Position numbers and translations under genes: made by a program. Shown piece after piece: positions 53,981 through 63,000 of a stretch of 64,000 nucleotides of DNA. The stretch lies in NCBI GenBank assembly GCA_963210315.1, contig OY723266.1:1736001-1800000 (forward strand), given 5' to 3'. The DNA is from Rhynchopus euleeides (Eukaryota > Euglenozoa > Diplonemea > Diplonemida > Diplonemidae). Numbering within the stretch: position 1 is the stretch's first letter; each line of letters starts with the position of its first letter. The notes beneath the pieces were generated by a model. The model did no database searches, had not been told where the DNA came from, and saw only the letters and a program-made list of their open reading frames with translations.

Positions 53981-55117
53981 AAAATTTTCCAGGTCCAAAA
54001 AAACGCAAAGAAAAACTCCTCCGCACTTTCTGAAAATCCCAAAAGTCGCGAGAACACTGCCCCCACAGAAGAAAAAAAAGAGAAGAATCCAATTCAATTC
54101 AAAGAGGGCCTTTGCTACGGTACTGAAAACGGTGTGTTCTTGGCGCATTTCCTCCTATTTTCAGGTGAAAAACGCCGAACTTAGCCGAAAACTTGCCGGA
54201 TAGGAAAGCTTCCCCAAAAAAGGCAAGAAAAACAATGCGACGCCAGATCCAACGGTCTCGATGTGGCCTTGGCCTGTATCGCAACGGCCGTTGGGATTTT
54301 CGACGGAAAATATAAGCAAGGAAAATGTCAGAATCGCGCAAAAAAAATAAGTGCAAGTGCCAGGACTCACTCTCTAGTCATTTGCCCCGGTGCTCAGTTG
54401 GCCCTCCCCGACCCACACCGGCAACCATGGTGGTGTGAACGTGCAGGTCGCTGCTGCCCTTGTCGGCAGTCAGGACCGACCTGCGAACCACCCACCCTTG
54501 GCAAGAACATTGGAACTATGGCGGTGTGTGGTCCCTCTTACTTTTTGGATTTTCCCCCCTCCTTTTTCATTTGAAGGGGATTTGGGATACAAAATCACAC
54601 CATGGCGCACAGCTCCAAGTCCCCACCCCCCCCCCCCCCCCTCCCCCGCTCGTGCGCGTTAACAAATCCCGGACTTATTATACAGGAGCCTCTGTCGGGG
54701 CGTTTGTATTATTTTCCCCGCTCTGAGTTCCTAGCAAAATCGGAGCTCGTTTTTTTTTGGACAAACAATTTTTTTGCGTGTCCTCTCTGGACGCCGCGTT
54801 GGTACATATTATGAATGTCTCTCTTGTGCCCCCCACCCCCTAGTTTAACTGTCCCTCAATGCTCCCTCGGGTTTTTGGATCTTATTAGTGAGTGCGTATT
54901 GTACCGCTTCGTCTTGCGCACGTCTCTCTTGCAGCGCCAATCATCACATGTCTACTAAATATATACACTCCCGCTCTGTGTTTTACCTGTCTGTTTTCGA
55001 GTGCGTCTTATGAACATACTGCACCCACCCACCCTACGATTTTCTCTTCTCCTCAAGAAGGCCTCCCATCTCAACGAGCGGGGGTGGGGGTGGGGAGTTA
55101 CATCTTTCATTTTCATT

Positions 55118-55219
55118 TTCTTTGCGCTAACCAGGCTCCTGGTCTCTAGCAAAGAAGACTGTTGGCAGCGCATGTGTTCACCCATGTACCCCACAGGTAA
55201 CGAACCAGCGCACAAACAA
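55118..55219 (+). repeat. Left 102-bp direct repeat of the retrotransposon
   Basis: It begins TTCTTTGCGCTAACC and ends CGCACAAACAA. It appears identical to 59183-59284 by eye. Confidence 0.9.
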
Positions 55220-55239
55220 AACTACCGCTTGTGCGCAAT

Positions 55240-56313
55240 ATGTCTACCCGCTCTCTCTTCAAGGCGAAGGAGATTGAGTGGGAGTCGCTGAGAGTCACGA
55301 AGGTGCCGGCATTCATGCAGGAGTTCCTCTGCGCCCCGGAGGTCGTGAAGTGTGTGTTCCCGGAGTGTGATACTGAGCACGAGGGTGAAGGATGCCTCAA
55401 CTGTCGTTCCTGCGGACACCGCGCGGCGGTTTCGTGCCTCGATGCCTTTGTTCCCTCCTCCTGTTACGGGGAGTTCGTCAAGGGGATGGAGGACAAGGAC
55501 TGGATGTGCCCGGTGTGTTGCTGGGTAGCCAGCCACGCCAAACCGGAAGGGGACGCAGACGCTGCGTCTCCCAAGGTGGGCAACAAGGCAACGAGCAGCG
55601 GGGACGCCCCCTCTCGTACCGCCCCCAAGCAGACAGACGCTGTCAGCATGGAGGCCCGCCTCGACTCCTTCCTGGAGCCGGATGACGGCGTGCGCTACGA
55701 GCTTCTCGAGTTGCACCGCCGTATCGCCATCCTCGAGGAAGAAAAGAAGAAGGCGAAGGAGGTAGCCACGGGCTCCTCCCTCCCGAGTGACTTTGACCCC
55801 TTCCGCGCCGTCACCTGGATCCCCGTGCTGGGCAACGAACTGGGCCAGGCCCTCCTCCGGGCCAAGCTCGCCATCGCGATGGACGAGGCCAGCCTCGGAG
55901 GGAGGGACAAGGGGCTCGCCTACAGACTCCACCGGCGCAGTTTCGAGAGACTCGACAGACTGCTGGAGGGCACCCTCCAGTCCCCCCCGAACTCCTCCAC
56001 CTTCCAGGCTTTCCACGAAGTCTGCGTGGAACTCACGGCTTTCGGGTTGGGGGGCACGGCAGCCATCAGGGTCAGCTATGAGGAGCTGGCCCTCCCCGAG
56101 GACTACAAGGGCTTCTCGGGGGAGAAACAGCGCCGCATGGCTCGGCAGGCTGTAAAGACGGGGGAGGGGGAGAAGCCGTCCGACTCTACCTTTCCTGGTC
56201 GTGATCAGTCCGCCAGCAGGTACGAGCCCTACAGCCCCGACAACAGGGGCAAGACGAGCGCCTCCCCCTCCTCCAAGTACGCCGGACGTAAGGCGGGAAA
56301 GGGTTTCCGGTAG
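55240..56313 (+). CDS. Retrotransposon ORF1, gag-like protein with Cys/His cluster (357 aa)
   Basis: The ATG at 55240 is 20 nt inside the left repeat. The N-terminal 100 residues hold a dense metal-binding-like cluster: Cys31, 38, 43, 52, 55, 58, His60, Cys66, 75, 90, 93, 94, with spacing (CLNCRSCGH ... DWMCPVCCW) reminiscent of PHD/RING-type zinc folds rather than the CCHC knuckle of retroviral gag. A predicted coiled-coil helix follows near residue 150 (RYELLELHRRIAILEEEKKK), then a globular region and a basic, Ser/Pro-rich C-terminus. The position matches the gag-like ORF1 of Ngaro/VIPER elements, which would coat RNA. The last 22 nt overlap the recombinase frame, and the overlap contains tandem heptamers of -1 frameshift type. 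Confidence 0.8.
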   Translation: MSTRSLFKAKEIEWESLRVTKVPAFMQEFLCAPEVVKCVFPECDTEHEGEGCLNCRSCGHRAAVSCLDAFVPSSCYGEFVKGMEDKDWMCPVCCWVASHAKPEGDADAASPKVGNKATSSGDAPSRTAPKQTDAVSMEARLDSFLEPDDGVRYELLELHRRIAILEEEKKKAKEVATGSSLPSDFDPFRAVTWIPVLGNELGQALLRAKLAIAMDEASLGGRDKGLAYRLHRRSFERLDRLLEGTLQSPPNSSTFQAFHEVCVELTAFGLGGTAAIRVSYEELALPEDYKGFSGEKQRRMARQAVKTGEGEKPSDSTFPGRDQSASRYEPYSPDNRGKTSASPSSKYAGRKAGKGFR

Positions 56314-57257
56314 ACGCTACCAAGGTGACTCCCCCCCTAGGCCTTCCCCTCCCGACATCCCTATATCCCCTCTGGGAAGACTCCCTCCCTGCAGTACGCA
56401 CCAGAAAAACAGAGACAATTGTCCCTCAAGAAGTCCCCGATCTACTCCATTCCACTCTCCTCCGAATGAAGGGCTGCTATGCATCCCAAGCCCCCCTCCT
56501 CTCGGTCCTCAAACACTCGGAGGACTTCAGGAAGCTTGTGGCCACCTCCCACCCCGAAATTCCCCCCGAGCTGGCACGCCTGATGTGGGTCGAGAAGAAG
56601 ATTACCAAGGGAGAGTATCGCCTATCCAGCGCTCGGCAAGCACTCACGTATTTCAGGATGGCGTCGATAAAGCCCCTGGAAGCATACAGCAGAGCTCTCC
56701 TCCGGGGAGGAAACGAATTCGAGCGCCTGCAGCAGATCAGGGAGAAGACCCCCCCCTTTCAATCCATCAAGAAGGTCGCCGAAGGCGGCTCCTCCCACCT
56801 CCACGAAGCCCTATCGGTGCAGTTGGCGACGGCGTCGAGATACATCGACCTGGCGCGCATCAAGGAGCACCACGTGGAGACCACCCCAGAGGGACTTCTT
56901 CTCAACTTTGTAGGGGGAAAAACGGACAGGAGCAGCACAGGCCAACCCATCATTCTCCCCCCAACGTGCAGGGCCAGCAAGATACTCCTAAGGCGCAAAG
57001 CAGCAACAGCCCCCCAACTGTTCCTCTTCCCAACGATTACATACAACACATATCATGCGTTCCTGAAGATGCACCTGAATGTCTCGACTCACGCCATCAG
57101 ACACGCAGCTCTGACACATGTAGCCCTGCAGGTGTCCGAGGAGGCTGCCCAGGCGCTGGGCCGACACCGCACGGTGTCTCCGACCAGGGGCTACACACCA
57201 CGAGTAACGTGGGCTCCGGCACTCAAGTCAGTGGAAGCGACACGGTCGCTCCTCTGA
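56292..57257 (+). CDS. Retrotransposon tyrosine recombinase (ORF2)
   Basis: The frame is open from 56292; the first ATG is at 56466, but expression as a -1 fusion with ORF1 is plausible. The C-terminal half has all catalytic positions of a tyrosine recombinase: Arg (codon 56838, TASRYIDLARIK), Lys in GGKTDRS, His-x-x-Arg (codons 57090 and 57099, HAIRHAALTHVAL), His (57165, LGRHRTV) and the nucleophile Tyr (57192, TRGYTP). The N-terminal part (LLRMKGCYASQAPLLSVLKH ... EFERLQQIRE) is the helical core-binding region. The enzyme would insert the circular DNA copy of the element. The frame ends at a TGA in the context CTC-CTC-TGA-A, where a +1 step leads into the reverse transcriptase frame. An ordinary start at 56466 would remove about 58 codons but keep the catalytic domain. 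Confidence 0.9.
   Translation, partial: GGKGFPVDATKVTPPLGLPLPTSLYPLWEDSLPAVRTRKTETIVPQEVPDLLHSTLLRMKGCYASQAPLLSVLKHSEDFRKLVATSHPEIPPELARLMWVEKKITKGEYRLSSARQALTYFRMASIKPLEAYSRALLRGGNEFERLQQIREKTPPFQSIKKVAEGGSSHLHEALSVQLATASRYIDLARIKEHHVETTPEGLLLNFVGGKTDRSSTGQPIILPPTCRASKILLRRKAATAPQLFLFPTITYNTYHAFLKMHLNVSTHAIRHAALTHVALQVSEEAAQALGRHRTVSPTRGYTPRVTWAPALKSVEATRSLL
56295..56307 (+). promoter_or_regulatory. Candidate -1 ribosomal frameshift site (tandem slippery heptamers)
   Basis: Within the 22-nt overlap of ORF1 and the recombinase frame, in ORF1 phase, G-GGA-AAG (56295-56301) and G-GGT-TTC (56301-56307) both fit X-XXY-YYZ. The ORF1 stop TAG follows at 56311. A -1 slip would enter the recombinase frame, which is open from 56292. 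Confidence 0.5.
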
Positions 57258-58881
57258 ACTTAAAACCGTTCTCGCTGTACGACTACGCCAGCTGCTGGAT
57301 CGAGCGGACGTCGGGCGTTTCCGCCCCAAAGCTTCCTACGAGGGAGTTATCGACCCTGCCCCGGTACGACCGGTGGACCACATCCTCCTGCTGTCAGACT
57401 TCCCCTTCCTGAAGGAAAATTGGGAATGGATCACCGCCGACTTCTTGCACAAGGTGGTGCCACCCCATGCCTACTGCTTTGGCCCCCGCAACGGGCCTCT
57501 GGAAAGCCACGTCCCCGAACTCACCCAGGGCTCCATTGCCTCCCCCTGCCCGCGCCACAGAAGGAGAGGTCCCCATATTTTTTCGTCGGCCTTTTGTGTG
57601 AACAAGAAACGACCGGGTCACCTCCGTTTTATACTGAGCTGCAAGGCGCTCAACATCGCGATCGGACACTTACGCCTTCCCCACTGCGACCTGCCCTCCT
57701 TCCCATCCATAGTTAACACCATGATGCAACAAGAATTTTTTTGTGACTTCGACTTTGCGGCGTACTTTTTCCAGTTCCCCCTGGAGCCGGAGGCCCGCCC
57801 CTTCTTTTGCTTCAGAGCAGGCCAACACCTGCTGGAGATGGAGCGCGCGCCGATGGGGTACTCCGCGCTCCCCCAGATCGCCCAGAGGACTGCCACCACC
57901 CTGGCGGAGGCGTCTCTCGGCTCCTCACGAGAAGGGGCCTCAGTCACGTGGATGGACAACATACTCTTCGGAGCTTCGGAAGTCGCTACATTACAGGGCA
58001 TTGCATCACGCTTCCGGGCCCTCTGTGCCAGATACGGTTTCACCTTGGGGGACGTTGGGGAGATCCGCACTAGGGGTTGCGTGCTGGGAATCGAGATGGA
58101 CCTCGCCGATAAGCGCTTCCGCCTCAGCCCGGAGTGGTGCACGTCAACATCAGCCATATACAACGAGTTCAGCTCAGCCTGGTCACTCTCACGGAGGGTC
58201 ACTTGGAGACTCATCGGGTGTCTCATCTGGCGATTCCATGTGCTGCGCCACCGCCTGGGACCCCTACTCCCCCTACTCTGCTTCATGTCCGAGACGGCCT
58301 CAATACACCACTCAGCAATCCGCCGCTCCGCCTTCTGGGAGGAAGAGGTCAAGCTGCCACAAGCTGCCAGAACAACCCTGCATACACAGTTTCAGACGCT
58401 GAAAAGGAACGAGTGGGTCCCCTGGGAAGCACCACCTCGGAAGGAGGTGATCGCCTTCACCGATGCCAGTCTAAGGCTCTGGAGCTTTATCCACAACAAC
58501 GAGGCATCATGGGGGCCCTTCCCTCCGCAGATGGAAGGGCTCAGCATCTTCATGCTGGAGCTTTTTGCAGTTTTCAAGCTGTCTCATCACCTCGCAACAC
58601 AGACCGTTCACCCTGCGACATTCACAGTCTTCTGCGACAACACGGGAGTCGTCAGTGCTGTGAACAACGGGTATTCGCTGGCACACGGTGCCCAGCCTCT
58701 CATTACAGACATACATTCGCAGGTGGAGCATCGGGGATCACGGATCCTGTTGCGCTACATCCACACCAAGCTCAACCCGGCCGACGCATACTCTCGCCAC
58801 ACTACCCGCTTGCAGGGTGCCGGCGTACGGCTACCGGAAGCCCTGCCCCAATACCCTCACGAGGTACAAACACACCCCTGA
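57208..58881 (+). CDS. Retrotransposon reverse transcriptase-RNase H (ORF3)
   Basis: The frame is open from 57208, overlapping ORF2 by 50 nt; its first ATG (57721) lies inside the RT domain, so synthesis must begin by frameshift, reinitiation or a non-ATG codon. RT motifs in order: LRFILSCKALN; motif A DFDFAAYFFQFPL (Asp codons 57745 and 57751); motif B ERAPMGYSALPQIAQ; motif C TWMDNILFG (57946-57972), where the usual second Asp is Asn. RNase H follows with FTDAS, MLELFAVFKL, FCDNTGVVSAVN and IHTKLNPADAYSR, keeping the acidic residues. This domain order and the LNPAD-SR ending are typical of DIRS-like and related elements. It would copy element RNA into DNA. No protease or integrase domain is present. 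Confidence 0.9.
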   Translation, partial: RGLRHSSQWKRHGRSSELKTVLAVRLRQLLDRADVGRFRPKASYEGVIDPAPVRPVDHILLLSDFPFLKENWEWITADFLHKVVPPHAYCFGPRNGPLESHVPELTQGSIASPCPRHRRRGPHIFSSAFCVNKKRPGHLRFILSCKALNIAIGHLRLPHCDLPSFPSIVNTMMQQEFFCDFDFAAYFFQFPLEPEARPFFCFRAGQHLLEMERAPMGYSALPQIAQRTATTLAEASLGSSREGASVTWMDNILFGASEVATLQGIASRFRALCARYGFTLGDVGEIRTRGCVLGIEMDLADKRFRLSPEWCTSTSAIYNEFSSAWSLSRRVTWRLIGCLIWRFHVLRHRLGPLLPLLCFMSETASIHHSAIRRSAFWEEEVKLPQAARTTLHTQFQTLKRNEWVPWEAPPRKEVIAFTDASLRLWSFIHNNEASWGPFPPQMEGLSIFMLELFAVFKLSHHLATQTVHPATFTVFCDNTGVVSAVNNGYSLAHGAQPLITDIHSQVEHRGSRILLRYIHTKLNPADAYSRHTTRLQGAGVRLPEALPQYPHEVQTHP

Positions 58882-59182
58882 AACGGAGAAAGAGTTAGGA
58901 CGCCTAACATATCTCCCCCCTCACATCGAGGCCGACACAGAAATTACGATCGCATGAAACAGCGGCCACGGGGCGCTCTTCCCGGAAGGACACAACGAAG
59001 CACTCAGCCTCGCCGGGGAGGGATACGATCCCGCCGGCAACATGCTCGGCCACGGGTCGAAACCAAGGCCAGACGACACCACGCTGTTAACCCGAGGGCA
59101 ATGAAGGTTAGGGGCGGGGGGGGGGGGGCGGGCAACATAAAAAGAAAGGACCGCTTGTGCGCACAGTAGCGAACACCAAGTC
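58882..59182 (+). other. 3' untranslated part of the retrotransposon
   Basis: It runs from the RT stop to the right repeat. It contains a G tract (59111-59127) and the 14-bp word ACCGCTTGTGCGCA (59150-59163) also found beside the left repeat. Confidence 0.6.
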
Positions 59183-59284
59183 TTCTTTGCGCTAACCAGG
59201 CTCCTGGTCTCTAGCAAAGAAGACTGTTGGCAGCGCATGTGTTCACCCATGTACCCCACAGGTAACGAACCAGCGCACAAACAA
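59183..59284 (+). repeat. Right 102-bp direct repeat of the retrotransposon
   Basis: It matches 55118-55219 in the same orientation. Confidence 0.9.
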
Positions 59285-59707
59285 GTTTGTCTGCAGTGCC
59301 ATGCTGTGTAGCACTTTCAGGTGTCGGTGCCACAGCCATACTGTTCTCGACTCCCACGCGCACGGGAAGCTGCCTGTAGGCGGCGGCGCGGCAACCTGGG
59401 ACCACAGAATCAAGAGCAAGAGGGGGGCACGTAGATATGCGACCTCGCTTGCAAGCGATTAGACACCACCAGCTGATGCGAAGGTTGCGGTTGTGCCGCC
59501 TACCGGCCCCTCTCCCCACCTCCGCACGTCTTGGCGTTCCGCAGGCGCAATAGCCAAGCATGCTCTCACTCACTCACTCACTCACTGTCTTCATTCATGC
59601 CCAACACCAAGAGGGTCCACTGCCATCACATACCCTTGACTGACCACCACCACCACCGCCCACCACCACCAAGGTTATGTGTGGCTGCGTGCCTCGGGCT
59701 CCGGGGT
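59285..59707. other. Intergenic region right of the retrotransposon
   Basis: No gene is seen. It has a CTCA microsatellite at 59565-59586 and CAC-rich repeats at 59642-59672, the latter next to the gap. Confidence 0.4.
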
Positions 59708-59907
59708 NNNNNNNNNNNNNNNNNNNNNNNNNNNNNNNNNNNNNNNNNNNNNNNNNNNNNNNNNNNNNNNNNNNNNNNNNNNNNNNNNNNNNNNNNNNNN
59801 NNNNNNNNNNNNNNNNNNNNNNNNNNNNNNNNNNNNNNNNNNNNNNNNNNNNNNNNNNNNNNNNNNNNNNNNNNNNNNNNNNNNNNNNNNNNNNNNNNNN
59901 NNNNNNN
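59708..59907. other. Assembly gap of exactly 200 N
   Basis: The bases are unresolved; the round number suggests a scaffold gap of nominal size. It is bordered by CAC-rich simple repeats on the left. Confidence 0.99.
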
Positions 59908-60071
59908 AAGCCACCCGCTGTTGTTGTGCAATAATTGGACTAGGCACACCACCCTCACCGCCCACAGGCGCAACACATGTGTGGCATGGCGCCATGCTAG
60001 CGCCCTGCACCACTGCACCACTCTGGCGTGCGTCGTGCACCGCGTAGTGCAGGGCGTTGTGCGCAGCACTG

Positions 60072-63000
60072 ATGGCGGGTGCTGACGATGGGGATGCCAA
60101 GCGGCGCGTGGCTGTGTGGCAACGCAGCAGCACGCCCCGCAGGACGCTCGGCACCCCTGGCGAGGCGACGGCCAGGAGGGCGGCGGCGCGGGCACGGACA
60201 CCGCCCCCCGCAAAGGTGGGTACGGTGACACCGCCTGCACACAGAGGGCGCGATGTGGGGCAGCGACGACCACAGACGACATCGCGTGCCAGCACACCCG
60301 ACAGGGTGTCGCCTGCAAGGGCACGTGCCGTGCACGGGCAGCCGCGCACGGGCAGCCTGAAGCCGGTGGTGCTGAAGCAGCGCATGTCACGCCCGGTGCG
60401 CGCGTCGGTGCTGCGCGGCATGTCGTCGACAACCTCGTCGTCGCGGCTGCCGGGTGCCGTGCGGTGCATCATTGCTGCGGACACGACAGTCTGGTGCGCC
60501 GAGTCCAACGGCAATGTGAGCATACGCGAGAAGGACGGCACCACCTTCGGCTTGGTGCAGCGCGGCGGGTCGTCGCCACGCATCACATGCATGGTGTTTG
60601 TGCACGGCGGGTACAGCAGTGCACGCGTCCTCTTCGGGCATGCCAACGGGACTGTTGCTGCTGTTGACGCAGCCAAAGGGGAACGCCGGTCACCCGACGT
60701 GCGTGTGCACGAGGGTGCGGTGGCTGCCATGGCGGTGACCGGCGACGGCATGGTGCTGACGGGGGGCGACGACAGGGAGCTGGTCCTGCTCAACCCGCAC
60801 ACGATGGACGTGGTGGCCTCTGTGGGCACTGCCGCCAGCCCTGTGACCTGCCTTGCGGTGGGTACCGGGCGCTACTTCTCGGGCTCGGCCTGCGGGGTGA
60901 TACAGGCGTGGGAGCCGTCCCACCCCACACCCGTCGCCAGCGCCACGCTGGGCGGGCCTGTGTCGGACATGGTGATGTTGGGGCGCCACGTGTGGGTGGC
61001 GGCACACCACTCGCCCATCTCCCTGCTGGACTGCATGACGCTCGACGGCGCTGCTTCGCTGGGGGCGGTGCGGGACGGTGTCACACGCATCATCGCCTGC
61101 GGGGCACACGTGTGGGCCTACCACGACACAGGCACCATCACGGTGTGGAACCTGCAGACACTCACCCAGTCACGCACACTGCACTACGGCTGCAGCGGTG
61201 CCACGGTGTGTGCGGTGAAGGTGCCCACGGTGCCAGAGGACGCAGAGGTGTGGACGTCCAACGTCACAGACGGTGCTGTGCGCATGTGGCGCGACCAGGA
61301 CTACGCCGTGCCCCTGTGGTGTGTACAGAGCATCGAGGAGGCACGCGACACGGCACACGACGCGGCGAAGGAGGCTGACGCCTGCAGGGCCAGCCTCAAG
61401 GCTGCAGGTGCGACACACGACCAGGAGAAGCACCGCCTCGAAGAGCACATAGCAGACCTGGAGCAGCGCCTCGCCTCTGTGCACCACGACGTCGACACTG
61501 CGCGCCTGGATGGGACACGCGAGGCGAGCACCGAGGCGGAGCGGCGCAAGAAGGCGGAAGTGGAGCTGGGCGACCTGCGCTCCATGCTGGTGGGTGCACA
61601 CCGCGACCTGCACCCCGAGCATGTGCACCAGGTGCACTACGGCCCTGCCGACCTGCGTGCTATGCTGTCCTCTCTGACGTCTGCAGCGAAGCAGGCCTTC
61701 AGCGCACGGGAGGACGCGGAGAACGTCGTCGAGGAGATGGCCACCCTGCGCGCCGACAACGCAGAGGCAGCGGCACGCCTCGCAGAGTCGCGTGGCCAGG
61801 CTGACGAGGCACGCGGTCTGGCCGAACGCCTACAGCAGGCACAGGCCCGCCTCGACGCGACGATGCGCAAGCTGGCAACCTCGGAGGCGGACTGCGATGC
61901 GCTGCGCGCAGACCTGCAGTACGCTGCCAGCCACAGCGAGGCCCTGGCAAAGCAGGAGGACGACCTCGCTGCACGCGAGAGGCACGTCGAGGAGGTGCTG
62001 CTGGAGGCGCAGCAGGCGGCATCACCGCCACACGCCTACTACGACGCAGAGCTGCAGCAGCTGCGGGCACAGCTGGCAGACAGCGAGCAGCACGCCGCAG
62101 AGCTGCGCGAGGCTGCTGCAAAGGACACCACCCTGCAGGACCAGCTGGAGCGCTACAGGGGCCTGCTGCGCAGCCTTGCGCAGCGCGAGGAGACGGTGTC
62201 CCTGAAGGAGAAGGAGGCGGCAGCAGACATCGAGCAGCTCCAGCAGCAGGTGGCCCGCCTCACCGACAGCGAGGCAGACCTGCAGGGCCAGCTGGCTGAG
62301 CAGGCGGCGGCACACCAGCAGGAGCAAGCCGCATCGCAGGCCAGTCTGCAGGGCATGCAGTCACACGTGGCTGGCCTGGAGGCAGCTGTGCGCAACGCAG
62401 CAAGCCTTGCGTGCCATGTGGACGAAGTCAGCGAGCGGGAGCAGCAGCTGGTCCTGCGGGAGGCGACTCTGGAGGCAAAGCGTGCAGACCTCGACGCGCG
62501 TGAGAGCGTGCTGGAGGAGCGGCAGCGAATCGCAGAGCGTGAGGCCGAGTCGTCGGAGCGCCAGGCCACTGCACACGACAGCGAGGCTGCAGCGCAGCGC
62601 GAGACCCTCCTGGCCAGGGCTGCAGAGGTGGAGAGGCGTGCGGCAGCATGCCACGACAGCGAGCGCAGCGTCATCCGCATGACGTCGGAGCTGGAGTCCC
62701 TCGCACTGGTGCTGGACGAGCGTGAGGCGGCCCTGAGGCGGCGGGAGCACGACGCAGCAGCTCGTGCCTCTGTGCCTGTGCCTGCTGTGCCCGCATCGGT
62801 ATCGGAGGAACTGCTCGCAGCGCACGAAGCCCTGCAAGGGTCGGAGAAGGCGTGCAGGTCTCTCGCAGAGCAGTGCGATGAGCTGCGCAGTGACATCGGC
62901 ATCATGATGAACGAGCTGGACCGCGTGAAGGACGAGCTGATCCAGGTATGCTTGCATGCTGCGTGCTGGGGGAGGGGGAGGGGGAGGGGGCGTCGGGTTT

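Larger units (their letters stand above)
51299..55117. other. Gene-free 3.8-kb region with hairpins and short repeats
   Basis: No open frame here has convincing protein-like sequence. Visible structure includes C tracts (51298-51330, 51600-51615, 54627-54642), a cluster of GGAGGAG words at 53467-53574, hairpins at 53737-53756 and 53956-53980, the string TTTGGCGCACAAACAACGCC (52772-52791) shared with 14948-14967, and a CCTCCTATTT(A/T)(T/C)AGGTGAAA block at 51540-51559 echoed at 54150-54169. Confidence 0.45.
55118..59284 (+). mobile_element. Tyrosine-recombinase (DIRS/Ngaro/VIPER-type) retrotransposon
   Basis: The element has three overlapping ORFs on the + strand: a Cys/His-rich ORF1, a tyrosine recombinase and a reverse transcriptase-RNase H. 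Integration by a recombinase instead of an integrase defines the DIRS-like order. Direct 102-bp repeats lie at 55118-55219 and 59183-59284, and a 14-bp word ACCGCTTGTGCGCA occurs just inside the left repeat (55224-55237) and just before the right one (59150-59163). Separate gag-like, recombinase and RT-RNase H frames and direct rather than inverted repeats fit the Ngaro/VIPER branch better than DIRS1. All three frames are intact and the two 102-bp repeats appear identical, suggesting a young, possibly active copy. Ends are inferred from the repeats; no target duplication is expected for this class. Confidence 0.9.

Noticed and set aside
55231..55239. GTG start for ORF1 of the retrotransposon
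   Set aside because: An ATG three codons downstream (55240) is the usual eukaryotic start and lies just after the shared 14-bp word.
59531..60829. Open frames crossing the N gap
   Set aside because: Unknown bases carry no stop codons, so frames across 59708-59907 are artefacts.
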